Origin: JBCDJI01 sp964351865
GTDB taxonomy: Bacteria > Verrucomicrobiota > Verrucomicrobiia > Methylacidiphilales > JBCBYL01
Direction: 5' to 3'
NCBI GenBank assembly: GCA_964351865.1
Contig: CAYGPJ010000007.1
Coordinates: forward strand, 1-64,000
Length of the DNA: 64,000 nucleotides
The notes beneath the pieces were generated by a model, which was not told where the DNA came from, made no database searches, and saw only the letters and a program-made list of their open reading frames with translations. The position numbers and the translations under genes were made by a program. This document shows, piece by piece, positions 39,703 through 47,830 of this stretch. The first letter of the stretch is position 1; each line of letters starts with the position of its first letter.

Positions 39703-41526
39703 CTACTTTATGGTGTTCTGAGTTTCCGAGTCAGGGAGCACTTTGTAAATGATATATTGTCCATTTGAAGTCATCACGCTGGCGTGGTGCAGCAACCAAT
39801 CCGGAGCATCGTATTGGAGCAGGTGTTTAAACAGGGTTCCCTCGGTGCCATAGAACGAGGCTTCCGCCGGGTTGGCGCCAACAACAATCCAATTAATGTT
39901 TCTTTTACGAATTATCTTTAAAGGGGCTTGTTCTTCTTTGGCTGACAAAGTGTTGTATCCATCGATGATTCCCTGAGTATTACGATGATAGGGAGAGGCC
40001 ACGGTGTGGACATTGGTTCGATAGAGCAACTCCGGACCTAAATCCATAAAGGCTAAAACGGTGCTGTTGTCGGTATTGATATATGAATTGCTGGCGATAT
40101 ATGCCGATAGCGAGCTCACAGGCTCAACGGGGCGAGGATGCGCGAGTGGTCCTGCTGCAGATGCTGTCAGTTTCGGAGTCAGTTGCGGATCCTTTTCAAG
40201 GTAAACTGCCAAGGTAACGGGTCCACCACAGACAAACATGAGAATGAGGGTGCGATATAATCGGAAGCATCTCTTGGATTCAATACGGGTGAACAGCGTA
40301 TAAAGGCCCAAGGCCGCCATCGGTGCCCACATGATACCAGCGTATGCTATCCATCTTTTCTGGTAAATTGCCAGAAAAGTAGTGACTCCTGTAACCAATA
40401 ACCAGCTAAGCCCTAAGATAACGTGATGCGGAGACCACCGCCGACGATTCATGATTAGGTAACAGACGGTGATCAGTCCGGGGATCAGCGAAGGAATCCA
40501 GGCAAGTATTCCAATCAGTAGACTGGAGAAATCATTTCCCAGTAGATGCAATTCCTGCACGTGATTTAACCAGAGTGATTTCAGTTGGGCATCAACCTGG
40601 CCAAATGGTCCAGACCACAACTTTGGAAAAATGAGGCTAATGATACTTACTGCTACAACAGAACAAAGTGTGCCGACGGCGATCTTTTTAACCAAAGAAC
40701 CTTGGATCAATATCAAAATCCACCAGCAACCAGCGATGAGTCCAAAAAATAAGCAATGAATTCCGCATAATCGATCTAGAGGAAAATCTCGCATGAGTAA
40801 GTCGGGGGTCTCCGTCACGATGCACAGCATAGAAGCCAGAAAAACAATCGTGTGAAAATAAGCGATGGGTCTAGCCGTTCTGGTATGTGCCAGCCATGCG
40901 ATGGTAAAGCACGCCGAGAGGCACAGCCAAGTGACCAGAGCTTCCACACTCGTCCAAAGACCTAGAGCAGTCCAACCCGCTGCGTAAATAAAATATTTCA
41001 ACTGATGGGTGTGTTTAATAGCAAGTACTGAGGAGCACAGGCTTCCTAGAAAGCAGGTCAGGATTAATGCGTGGTGGTCGGGTCTGCCGGCTGCATAGTA
41101 ATTTAAGATGCCGGGCTGTAAGGCAAACAGTAACATCATCAACATGCGACCCTCGAGGGGGAGGTGCTCTCTAGCAACTCGATCAATAAGTAACAGGCAC
41201 GGAAACAAAAGCAGGGTGCTAAAGGCTATGCCTGCTATCAATAAAGATTGGGGAGCGGACAAAATACAGCGTAGGGGAAGGTAGAGACTGATCAGTCCTA
41301 GATCAACCGGTCGCGACCAATGCATCTCCAGGCCATAAGGCGCATTATCTCGGCGAATGATGTGATCTTGCCAGCCACCGGGGCCACTATCAATAAGCTT
41401 CTCAACCTGAACCATACGCATGTAGCAATCAGTGTCATGCAGATCGCCAGCTGCAACAGAAAGCCCTGACAAGTAAACAGCGAAATAGACAAGGACAGCG
41501 AAGCAGCCTAGCATTAATGGCGGCAT
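39703..41526 (-). CDS. STT3-like GT-C membrane glycosyltransferase, copy 2
   Basis: A paralogue of the protein encoded at 35925-37775, with the same architecture: the acidic motif DTD in HDTDCYMRM in the first loop, DNAPYGLEMHWSRPVD, RPDHHALIL, about a dozen membrane segments, and a soluble C-terminal part with VHTVASPYHRNTQGIID and NWIVVG. It should use a polyprenyl-linked sugar donor at the periplasmic face. I chose the ATG at 41526, which has GGGAG about 10 nt upstream; the frame also offers a GTG 9 nt earlier that is too close to that site. Together with the GT2/methyltransferase pair it frames a small glycosylation locus. Confidence 0.72.
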   Translation of the reverse strand: MPPLMLGCFAVLVYFAVYLSGLSVAAGDLHDTDCYMRMVQVEKLIDSGPGGWQDHIIRRDNAPYGLEMHWSRPVDLGLISLYLPLRCILSAPQSLLIAGIAFSTLLLFPCLLLIDRVAREHLPLEGRMLMMLLFALQPGILNYYAAGRPDHHALILTCFLGSLCSSVLAIKHTHQLKYFIYAAGWTALGLWTSVEALVTWLCLSACFTIAWLAHTRTARPIAYFHTIVFLASMLCIVTETPDLLMRDFPLDRLCGIHCLFFGLIAGCWWILILIQGSLVKKIAVGTLCSVVAVSIISLIFPKLWSGPFGQVDAQLKSLWLNHVQELHLLGNDFSSLLIGILAWIPSLIPGLITVCYLIMNRRRWSPHHVILGLSWLLVTGVTTFLAIYQKRWIAYAGIMWAPMAALGLYTLFTRIESKRCFRLYRTLILMFVCGGPVTLAVYLEKDPQLTPKLTASAAGPLAHPRPVEPVSSLSAYIASNSYINTDNSTVLAFMDLGPELLYRTNVHTVASPYHRNTQGIIDGYNTLSAKEEQAPLKIIRKRNINWIVVGANPAEASFYGTEGTLFKHLLQYDAPDWLLHHASVMTSNGQYIIYKVLPDSETQNTIK

Positions 41527-41666
41527 TAATTTCACACTCCCAGGATATCGAAGACGATCGAGATGAAAAGTTTAACTACCTTAATATTATTAGTGAACTG
41601 GCTGGCTATAATTATTTACATCGATCATTAAATTATTAGACTGAGCTTTGGGGAGCAGGAAACTGG

Positions 41667-41885
41667 GTGAGTTTAGCTAACGACAAGCGTGAAATGATGG
41701 GTACGTGTTCAGGTCTGAACCGGAAGTCTTCTTTATTTTTATTACGAGGACAGACTGCAACCGAGTACGTGCTGATCCTGGCTTTGGTAACCATTATGAT
41801 TATTGGTGGGCTAGCCTTTATTGGTGACGATATGAAAGTATTTCTCAGTAAAGTGAATTCCAATCTCGCAGAAGTGATGGATTAA
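41667..41885 (+). CDS. Flp/type IVb pilin-like protein
   Basis: A 72-residue protein with a long leader ending in Gly, then QTATEYVLILALVTIMIIG. This is a type IV prepilin cleavage site with the required Glu at +5 and a hydrophobic N-terminal helix, as in Flp pilins of the Tad system. The GTG start has AGGA 7 nt upstream. The mature protein would be ~44 residues. No Tad assembly genes (ATPase, TadB/C, secretin) are in the window, so assembly must rely on genes elsewhere. Confidence 0.75.
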   Translation: MSLANDKREMMGTCSGLNRKSSLFLLRGQTATEYVLILALVTIMIIGGLAFIGDDMKVFLSKVNSNLAEVMD

Positions 41886-41927
41886 AATTTTATATTTTAA
41901 TAGGTCTGGCATGCAAATCGGAACGAC

Positions 41928-42356
41928 ATGAGAGGAGCTAAACAGTCAGGCATGGAATTTCTGCTGATTCCTCTGCTGATTTCATCTCTTTTTTTAATGA
42001 CCTTGCCGTTCTCGCGCACGACACAGCAAATGCTGATGCGTAAGTTTCATCTGAATAATTCATCTGTCGGTCAATGGTGTGCGCTGCAAGTCCTGCCCTC
42101 GATGTATAATTTTTCCAACACGGTCAGATTAACAGAGGGCAAGTTACTGGTATTTAGTGAGGATGAGTTGTTGTGGATGAATCACTATCCCACTCGTGCT
42201 TTGACGCTTCATCCGGTAGGGGCTGCCAGCGCACAAAACCTTATCGAGTTGAAAACCACCTATCGAGGGGCAACTCTGGAAACGCAGCTGGTGCTCAAAG
42301 TAGGGGCGGAGTCCATGCAGGTAGACCAGTTCGGGAGTGAGTTTAAATGCAAATAA
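41928..42356 (+). CDS. Pseudopilin/TadE-like exported protein
   Basis: A short basic leader (MRGAKQSG) precedes MEFLLIPLLISSLFLM, a hydrophobic helix resembling the start of TadE-type pseudopilins. The remaining ~115 residues are a soluble domain I do not recognise. It follows the pilin-like gene by 42 nt and overlaps the next membrane-protein gene by 10 nt, indicating a small operon. A minor pilin role is inferred from its shape and position. Confidence 0.55.
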   Translation: MRGAKQSGMEFLLIPLLISSLFLMTLPFSRTTQQMLMRKFHLNNSSVGQWCALQVLPSMYNFSNTVRLTEGKLLVFSEDELLWMNHYPTRALTLHPVGAASAQNLIELKTTYRGATLETQLVLKVGAESMQVDQFGSEFKCK

Positions 42357-43159
42357 TCAATCTGATCAGCACTGGTTATTCGCGGATGATGGTTTGGCGA
42401 TTGGTCTTCCTCTTTGCACTCAGTGCCTGGTTCTTGAAATTTATACCACTGGTTTACGTCTATAATTATCATTTGGGACTCCCTTTTTCTCAACATCCTC
42501 TGCTGAGCGGATGGATGCTTTCGCCCCAGGTTTCTATCGTTACCTATATGACGCCGTTGTTGGGAATCATATCCATCATTTACGCCCGGCAATGCTGGGC
42601 GATTTTTTCAGCTTTCGTACTGATGCTCTGTTCGCTGATCATGCTGTGGAATATCCACAGTTACAATGATGCGACTTTTGTAGTCGAGTTCTGGGTAAGC
42701 GCCTGGCTGCTCTGGTGGGCCTGGAATTTGAACCGCACTTATGAAGTGGATGCCAGATGGGCCGTTCGGTTGGGGCTGGGCATCGTGGCGTTCATTTTCC
42801 TGGGAGGTGCGGTTGGAAAATGGACTGAAGAATACTGGAGTGGTGAAGTGGTCTATCAGCTCTATTTCCTAAAGAAAGACCTCATTGTCTACGCATGGAT
42901 TAGAGAGAATTTAGAGACAGAAACCGTCCACTGGCTGGCATGTTGGTTTTCGCGAGTACTGGTGATTACGGAAACCCTGTGGGCAACGGTGTTTCTGTGG
43001 CCAGTTCGGGTAGCATGTATCGGAACGATTCTGTTATGTGCGATGATGGTAGCAGGTTCAACCTGGATGCTGTATTCCGTTACCGGGCCTCTGATTGGGC
43101 TGATGTTCGGGATTTATTGGGTTTTTCAGCATGAACTGGGCAAATTAGACAGCAAGTAG
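42347..43159 (+). CDS. Polytopic membrane protein of unknown function
   Basis: The 270 residues form roughly seven or eight hydrophobic segments with short loops and many Trp residues (SAWLLWWAWNL). The overall look recalls HTTM or DoxX-like proteins, but I cannot assign a family. The ATG overlaps the 3' end of the preceding pseudopilin-like gene and has GGGAG 8 nt upstream, so the genes are probably translated together. Confidence 0.65.
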   Translation: MQIINLISTGYSRMMVWRLVFLFALSAWFLKFIPLVYVYNYHLGLPFSQHPLLSGWMLSPQVSIVTYMTPLLGIISIIYARQCWAIFSAFVLMLCSLIMLWNIHSYNDATFVVEFWVSAWLLWWAWNLNRTYEVDARWAVRLGLGIVAFIFLGGAVGKWTEEYWSGEVVYQLYFLKKDLIVYAWIRENLETETVHWLACWFSRVLVITETLWATVFLWPVRVACIGTILLCAMMVAGSTWMLYSVTGPLIGLMFGIYWVFQHELGKLDSK

Positions 43160-43324
43160 GCAATAATTACCTATTTATATTTAACAATGATTAGAAAAAT
43201 GAAACCCAAGGTCAAAAACACGGGAAAACTAAAATACCTGTATGATGCTTTGTTTCAATGAGATATGAATTAAGTTTATATCAATTCATTGGATAATTTG
43301 AGCGACGTTGAGTTTAAAATGGAT

Positions 43325-43339
43325 TGGCATGGTTCAAGC
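43325..43339 (+). promoter_or_regulatory. Candidate sigma-54 promoter for the Flp pilin gene
   Basis: TGGCATGGTTCAAGC has the invariant GG and GC separated by exactly 10 nt and five leading matches to TGGCAC; the -12 TT is AA. It lies 60 nt before the pilin ATG. Sigma-54 control is common for type IV pilin genes. The preceding 43160-43324 is AT-rich with no gene. Confidence 0.35.
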
Positions 43340-43398
43340 GTGTATAAATATAGACGGAAATTATTTCCATCGTAACACAACTAAAAAAGGAAAATAAA

Positions 43399-43581
43399 AT
43401 GCTAATTAAAATTCAAAAACTGATCAAACAAACATCTAAAAAAGGTCAAACTCTGGTTGAGTATGGTCTGATTCTGGCTCTCGTTGCTGTGGTTCTCATC
43501 GCTGCTCTGACACTGATGAAAAACTCTATCAGTAACACCTTCTCAAAAGTTACTTCTTCGCTTAACAGCTCCAGTAACTAA
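43399..43581 (+). CDS. flp: Flp pilin, main copy
   Basis: A 60-residue prepilin: a basic leader ending KKG, then QTLVEYGLILALVAVVLIAAL with Glu at +5, then a short Ser/Asn-rich tail. This is the standard Flp pattern and size. AAAGGAAAATAAA gives a good ribosome-binding site, and a strong terminator follows 21 nt after the stop, so it is transcribed as a short abundant message. Its codon choice is biased, fitting high expression. Two further copies follow, one without a ribosome-binding site and one decayed. Confidence 0.88.
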   Translation: MLIKIQKLIKQTSKKGQTLVEYGLILALVAVVLIAALTLMKNSISNTFSKVTSSLNSSSN

Positions 43582-43602
43582 TTCAGCTTTTTGCTGATCT
43601 TT

Positions 43603-43635
43603 AAAAAGGGCTGCATGATCTGCAGCCCTTTTTTT
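43603..43635 (+). terminator. Rho-independent terminator after the main Flp pilin
   Basis: AAAAAGGGCTGCA (43603-43615), loop TGATC, TGCAGCCCTTTTTTT (43621-43635). The perfect GC-rich stem plus T-tract is a textbook terminator. Confidence 0.93.
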
Positions 43636-43637
43636 AA

Positions 43638-43802
43638 ATGAAAAAAAATAAAAAAAATAAAATTGGTCAAACTCTGGTCGAGTATGGACTTATTATTGCC
43701 CTAGTTTCAGCAGTATTTATAACAGTGGCGGTGGTTGCTAAGAGTGGTATTAGTAACACTTTTTCAAAAGTCACTTCCGCGATGGATACCTCTAGTAATT
43801 AA
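43638..43802 (+). CDS. Flp pilin, second copy, without ribosome-binding site
   Basis: A complete 54-residue frame starting with a Lys/Asn-rich leader, then GQTLVEYGLIIALVSAVF and SGISNTFSKVTSAMD, clearly homologous to the copy at 43399-43581 along its whole length. The ATG falls 2 nt after the T-tract of the upstream terminator, and there is no Shine-Dalgarno. Transcription would depend on read-through, so the gene may be silent or weakly expressed. The frame itself is intact with conserved Gly(-1) and Glu(+5). Confidence 0.75.
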   Translation: MKKNKKNKIGQTLVEYGLIIALVSAVFITVAVVAKSGISNTFSKVTSAMDTSSN

Positions 43803-43852
43803 TTCAGTTCTAGCTGATTAAGACTAAGCGAAAGTTACTCGTGCAATCTTGA

Positions 43853-43925
43853 ATGAAAAAAGCAGGCCTTGGTCGAATAAGGGCTGATTTTTTCACTCAA
43901 CGGTGTGGTATTGATCGGTCCACAG
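43853..43925 (+). pseudogene. Decayed third Flp pilin copy
   Basis: Starting ATGAAAAAAG, the sequence then aligns in the +1-shifted frame as QALVE-stop-GLIFSLNGVVLIG, matching QTLVEYGLILALVAVVLIA of the main copy. The Tyr codon TAT has become TAA, and a frameshift lies in the poly-A run. The region from here to 44076 has no other gene; an 8-bp inverted repeat GGGCACAC/GTGTGCCC is at 43982-44012. Confidence 0.65.
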
Positions 43926-44076
43926 AGTTTCGTCGGAGAAAACGTCCGCGTTACGACCTTGAAAACACGCAAGTATGAATCGGGCACACAAGAATATCCA
44001 CCGGGTGTGCCCATGAAATCCTAGAGAGGCTTGTTCCTATTCTCACATTTCCAAGCCCATGGAGGACGTTGTTACT

Positions 44077-45315
44077 TTAGTTCGACTGTTGAGTCTCAGA
44101 GGTTGAACCTGCGATGATGATATCCACTTGTCCTATCAGTCGGCTCGCCAGCCACCAGCCCAGTAAAGCTGGCGTGAACCAGGCTAACCAGTGTAGCTCC
44201 TTAGAGATCAGTGATATCTGAATGAGCCAGATCACATGCAACATCGCAATACCTGCTAAAATTAAGATTTTCTTCAGGCTCAAAGGTAAGTTAAAAGCGG
44301 AGGCGAGCATTAAGCATTGCAAAGGCAGCAAGGCGCATTGATCGTACGGATGTCCGTAGGGAGCTAACAGCACAGAAAGACCTACCAACCAGGGCCCACT
44401 TTGAATCCAGTTCAACGTGGGTAGTTTTTTAAGATAGTGCACAGCGACGAGAGCGGTGGCAATCAGTGGGATGGTAAAAGTTGGCCACGCTGGCAGGTGG
44501 CCGGTCAGGTGAAATACGACTAACCTGAACCAGGCGGGCAAGGTGCTACCCACCCAATCCATCGGCGTTTTGCTGAAAATAAAGGACATCCAATCCGTTA
44601 GTGCCTGGGGATAAATGAGGGTAACCATTGCCGTCATAGCAGCCACTGAGGTTGCGGCGCCTGCGAAAAACATCCAACGTTTGCGAGTCAGCATGTATAG
44701 GCCCAGCACGGTGAAAAACAGAAAAAAGAGGTGTGGTTTAATAGTCAAAATCGTGACGAGACATCCAGACTGAAAGTCTTTTTTGTCTTTCAGGGAAAAC
44801 AGCAGCCAGGTGAACATCGCTGCCAAAAACAGGCTGATTTGTCCTAAAGCAAGGCACAAGCCCGCAGGGATGAAACAGCAAGTCAAACCAAGCAGGACAG
44901 GTGATGGTCGTGAAATGAGAGAAAGGCAGTAGTAACAGGTCATGCCTAGCAGGACAAAATTGAATGCCATCCATAAGTGAGTGGAGAGGGAGAAAGGGAG
45001 AAAACCAAATGGTCCTGAGGCGAGCACCGACCAAGGGGGCGTAAACATCACGTGGCGAATATCTCTTTCCACGTTCAGGTGCTTTTGATATGAGGTCGGG
45101 GAATAGGGGTTGTCCCCTGCCAGCATGATCTGCCAACTGGCCCAATAGGTGAAATAGTCGCTGCCTCCCGTTATCGCTGTATTCGTTGTGGTGAGAGCCG
45201 GGGAGGAGTGCCGGGTCAGTGAAATGGAGAGGCTTAAGGCGATCAGGTAGCCGATCAATATCCAAAGTGGTATGGATCCAGGCAGCAAGTCTGACAATTT
45301 AACGGGGATCTTCAC
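44077..45315 (-). CDS. GT87-like (DUF2029) polyprenyl-sugar mannosyltransferase-like membrane protein
   Basis: A 412-residue protein with about ten membrane segments. The first loop has GGSDYFTYWASWQIMLAGDNPY, the acidic-aromatic pattern of GT-C glycosyltransferases of the GT87 group (Asp in SDYFTYW). No soluble C-terminal domain. It overlaps the stop region of the upstream GT2 gene by 4 nt, indicating coupled translation, so that protein probably makes the lipid-linked donor that this one uses. The acceptor cannot be told from sequence. Confidence 0.72.
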   Translation of the reverse strand: MKIPVKLSDLLPGSIPLWILIGYLIALSLSISLTRHSSPALTTTNTAITGGSDYFTYWASWQIMLAGDNPYSPTSYQKHLNVERDIRHVMFTPPWSVLASGPFGFLPFSLSTHLWMAFNFVLLGMTCYYCLSLISRPSPVLLGLTCCFIPAGLCLALGQISLFLAAMFTWLLFSLKDKKDFQSGCLVTILTIKPHLFFLFFTVLGLYMLTRKRWMFFAGAATSVAAMTAMVTLIYPQALTDWMSFIFSKTPMDWVGSTLPAWFRLVVFHLTGHLPAWPTFTIPLIATALVAVHYLKKLPTLNWIQSGPWLVGLSVLLAPYGHPYDQCALLPLQCLMLASAFNLPLSLKKILILAGIAMLHVIWLIQISLISKELHWLAWFTPALLGWWLASRLIGQVDIIIAGSTSETQQSN

Positions 45316-46043
45316 CGGGAAGTCGTAAATCGTTTTCTTAAATGCGAAATCGAGAGGGCCATTTTAATGCTATCGGAAAAAATACTGACTTTGCTGCCAG
45401 CGACATCGTGCCAATCGATGGGTTCCTCTACCACGCGACAGTCTGCTCTCAGCAGCAACATGAGTAATTCCACATCAAAACTGAACCCGTATTCAATGCA
45501 TTGTGCCTGAATACGCTGGTAAACGGGTGCGGGGATCAGTTTAATGCCGCATTGAGAATCGTAAACCGGCACCTTTAGCAGGGTGCCGGTTAAGGTGGCA
45601 AAAATGCGTCCGATGTAGTGGCGGAAAGCGGAGCGTTCAACGCTGCGACCGAGCATCATGATGCGGGAGCCGAAAACGGCTGTTTGCGGGGTGGCGCTGG
45701 CTTGGGTGCTCAATCGGATCAGTTCTGCGGCCGGAATGCTGCCGTCAGCATCCACAAAACCTAAAAGGTCGCAAGATGGAGCGTGGCTCCACCCGGTGTA
45801 AACCGCGCCTCCCTTGCCTAAGTTCTTCTCCAGCAGAAGCGGTGGTAGGAAAAAAGAATAGTCGTCACAAAACGTTTTGAGCTGCTTTTCGAGTGTTTTC
45901 TGTTCAGCCATGCCGGATCCGTCGTCCACCACCTGAATCGTGATGTGGGTCGGGCAGTCTCTGACCGCTGGCAGTAAATTCTGCAGATAGACCGGAAGTC
46001 GCCCGGACTCTTTAAACGCAGGAATAACGAAATGAACATGCAT
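45312..46043 (-). CDS. GT2 polyprenyl-phosphate glycosyltransferase (dolichyl-phosphate glucosyltransferase type)
   Basis: From the ATG at 46043 the protein starts directly with the GT-A strand HVHFVIPAFKES; the longer frame adds nine residues from a TTG without a ribosome-binding site. Motifs include QVVDDGSGM, KNLGKGGAVYTGW and the DxD FVDADGS. YDSQCGIKLIP and a basic C-terminus are typical of polyprenyl-phosphate-sugar synthases such as Alg5-like proteins. It lacks the membrane domain seen in the GT2 at 38464-39639 and ends inside the start of the GT87-like gene. Confidence 0.82.
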   Translation of the reverse strand: MHVHFVIPAFKESGRLPVYLQNLLPAVRDCPTHITIQVVDDGSGMAEQKTLEKQLKTFCDDYSFFLPPLLLEKNLGKGGAVYTGWSHAPSCDLLGFVDADGSIPAAELIRLSTQASATPQTAVFGSRIMMLGRSVERSAFRHYIGRIFATLTGTLLKVPVYDSQCGIKLIPAPVYQRIQAQCIEYGFSFDVELLMLLLRADCRVVEEPIDWHDVAGSKVSIFSDSIKMALSISHLRKRFTTSR

Positions 46044-46189
46044 AAGCGAAAAGCGGTGTAGTCTATGCAATAGCTGCTGGATGCGAGGTGACGATGCCTT
46101 TTTTGAAAGCGGATTGAAAAAGGGTAAATTTTCATTTGTAAAACAGGGAGCGAAAGAGATAGTTCAAACTAGGTCACCCCTATAAAAAA

Positions 46190-47755
46190 ATGAGTGATAA
46201 GTCATCAATCCTGTTTCGTTACGTTTTGCCGCCCTATGCGTGTTTTCTGCTGATCGGTCACATGTTGCTGATGATGATCCTGCCCGATTATCCGTTAGGA
46301 GATCCGGGCACGCCCTGGCACTTCAAATGGGGGCAAATCATCGTGGAGCAAATGCATCTGCCGCGACAGGACTTTTTCTCACATACCATGCCGGGCCAGG
46401 ACTGGATTAATTACCAATGGTTTTTTCATGTGATGGTAGGAGTGACGCAAAAGCTAGGAGGAATTGCTTTTACCACCGCGGTGTTGATGAGTGTCTATGC
46501 GTTGATACCGGTGTTGCTGATGCAAAGAATGCTGAAAGAGGGGTGTCATGCCATCGCTGCCTTATTTCTGGCGGCCATGGCATGGTTTATTCTGACCATG
46601 CACTCGCTGGATCGGCCGCATGTGTTCACTTATGTATTTTTCTCAATCTTACTTGAAAGACTCTATCGGATTTATGAGGGTAAAACGGACCTGAAGCAAA
46701 GCTGGTGGCTGATTCCCATGATGACGCTCTGGACGAATATTCACGGTGGTTTCAGTGTGGGGTTGTTTCTGATCGGAGTGGTTTTTCTGGTAGCGATCGG
46801 CAGGTGTATCTATGCGGGAACGCCAGAAAACTTTCGTGCGGCGCGGCATCTGTTGTTGACGGGCTTATGCTGCGGACTGGCCAGCTTGATTAATCCGTAT
46901 GGGATTTATCTACATTTGCATGTACTCAGCTTTCTGGATTTAAAAGTGCTGGCCCATTGGCAGGAATTTGGTTCGGCAGATTTTTACAACCCCAGTGGTA
47001 ATATTCGGGGGTTCGAACTGCTGATGATGGCGCTGCTGGCGGTCTTTTTTACGCGAGGCATTGCTAAAGGTAAAGCACGTATCGGGATGCTGGATCTGGT
47101 GTTGTGTCTGACGTTTTTGCATTTTGCGCTCCAATCAGCACGCCACATTATTCTCTTCACGCTGATAGCGATTCCGGTGGTGGCGCGTGGGTTGGATGAC
47201 CTTTTCCAGCGTAAGAAAAACTGGTTCATTGTCAGGCGTGGATATGAGATCAACCGCCAACAGCGAGGTATGCTAGGCGGTTATATCTATTATCCTTTGA
47301 TTGTCGGTGCGTATCTGTTGTTGAGTTTGTTTCCAACGCCGTTTTTTCAGAATCATTTTTATGACATCCATTTAAGTCGGCAGTCCGCTGAATTTATCAG
47401 GGAGCATCCGGATGAGTTTAAGCGACCATTTAACACCGACAATGTTGGCGGGGCGTTGATCTATTATTTTAGTCCTGAGTTTAAAGTGTTTGCGGATGAT
47501 CGAGCTGATTTTTATTGGCAGGATTTTATGCAGGATGAGTATTTTAAAGTCCGCTTTGGCCAGAAAGGGTGGGATGAGATCCTGGATAAGTATCAGGTGG
47601 ACAGCTTGATCTTACCTAATGAACATGCATTGCAGGCACTGCTGCTATTGACGCCCATCTGGGAGAAAGTGCATGAGGATGAGCTCAATGTGATCTATTT
47701 TCGCAGGCAGGAGGCACCTCCGGTGGATGATCCTGCGCTATCTGATGAGTCATAA
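46190..47755 (+). CDS. GT-C-like polytopic membrane protein
   Basis: 521 residues, about ten membrane segments, and a soluble C-terminal ~120 residues. The first loop has LGDPGTPWHFKWGQ followed by DFFSHTMPGQDWINYQW, an acidic/aromatic pattern typical of bacterial GT-C-like proteins, and the C-terminal part has VFADDRADFYW. I cannot name the donor or acceptor. It is divergent from the GT2/GT87 pair and followed by another GT-C-like gene 75 nt downstream. Confidence 0.65.
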   Translation: MSDKSSILFRYVLPPYACFLLIGHMLLMMILPDYPLGDPGTPWHFKWGQIIVEQMHLPRQDFFSHTMPGQDWINYQWFFHVMVGVTQKLGGIAFTTAVLMSVYALIPVLLMQRMLKEGCHAIAALFLAAMAWFILTMHSLDRPHVFTYVFFSILLERLYRIYEGKTDLKQSWWLIPMMTLWTNIHGGFSVGLFLIGVVFLVAIGRCIYAGTPENFRAARHLLLTGLCCGLASLINPYGIYLHLHVLSFLDLKVLAHWQEFGSADFYNPSGNIRGFELLMMALLAVFFTRGIAKGKARIGMLDLVLCLTFLHFALQSARHIILFTLIAIPVVARGLDDLFQRKKNWFIVRRGYEINRQQRGMLGGYIYYPLIVGAYLLLSLFPTPFFQNHFYDIHLSRQSAEFIREHPDEFKRPFNTDNVGGALIYYFSPEFKVFADDRADFYWQDFMQDEYFKVRFGQKGWDEILDKYQVDSLILPNEHALQALLLLTPIWEKVHEDELNVIYFRRQEAPPVDDPALSDES

Positions 47756-47830
47756 GCGAAGGACGAGTGCGCAGGGGTTGATGAATGTCACGCGACTGGT
47801 GAAATCGAGTGTCACACGGCAGGCGACGAT

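Noticed and set aside
41667..43802. Complete Tad pilus locus
   Set aside because: Only pilin-type genes are present; no assembly ATPase, TadB/C, secretin or prepilin peptidase was found.
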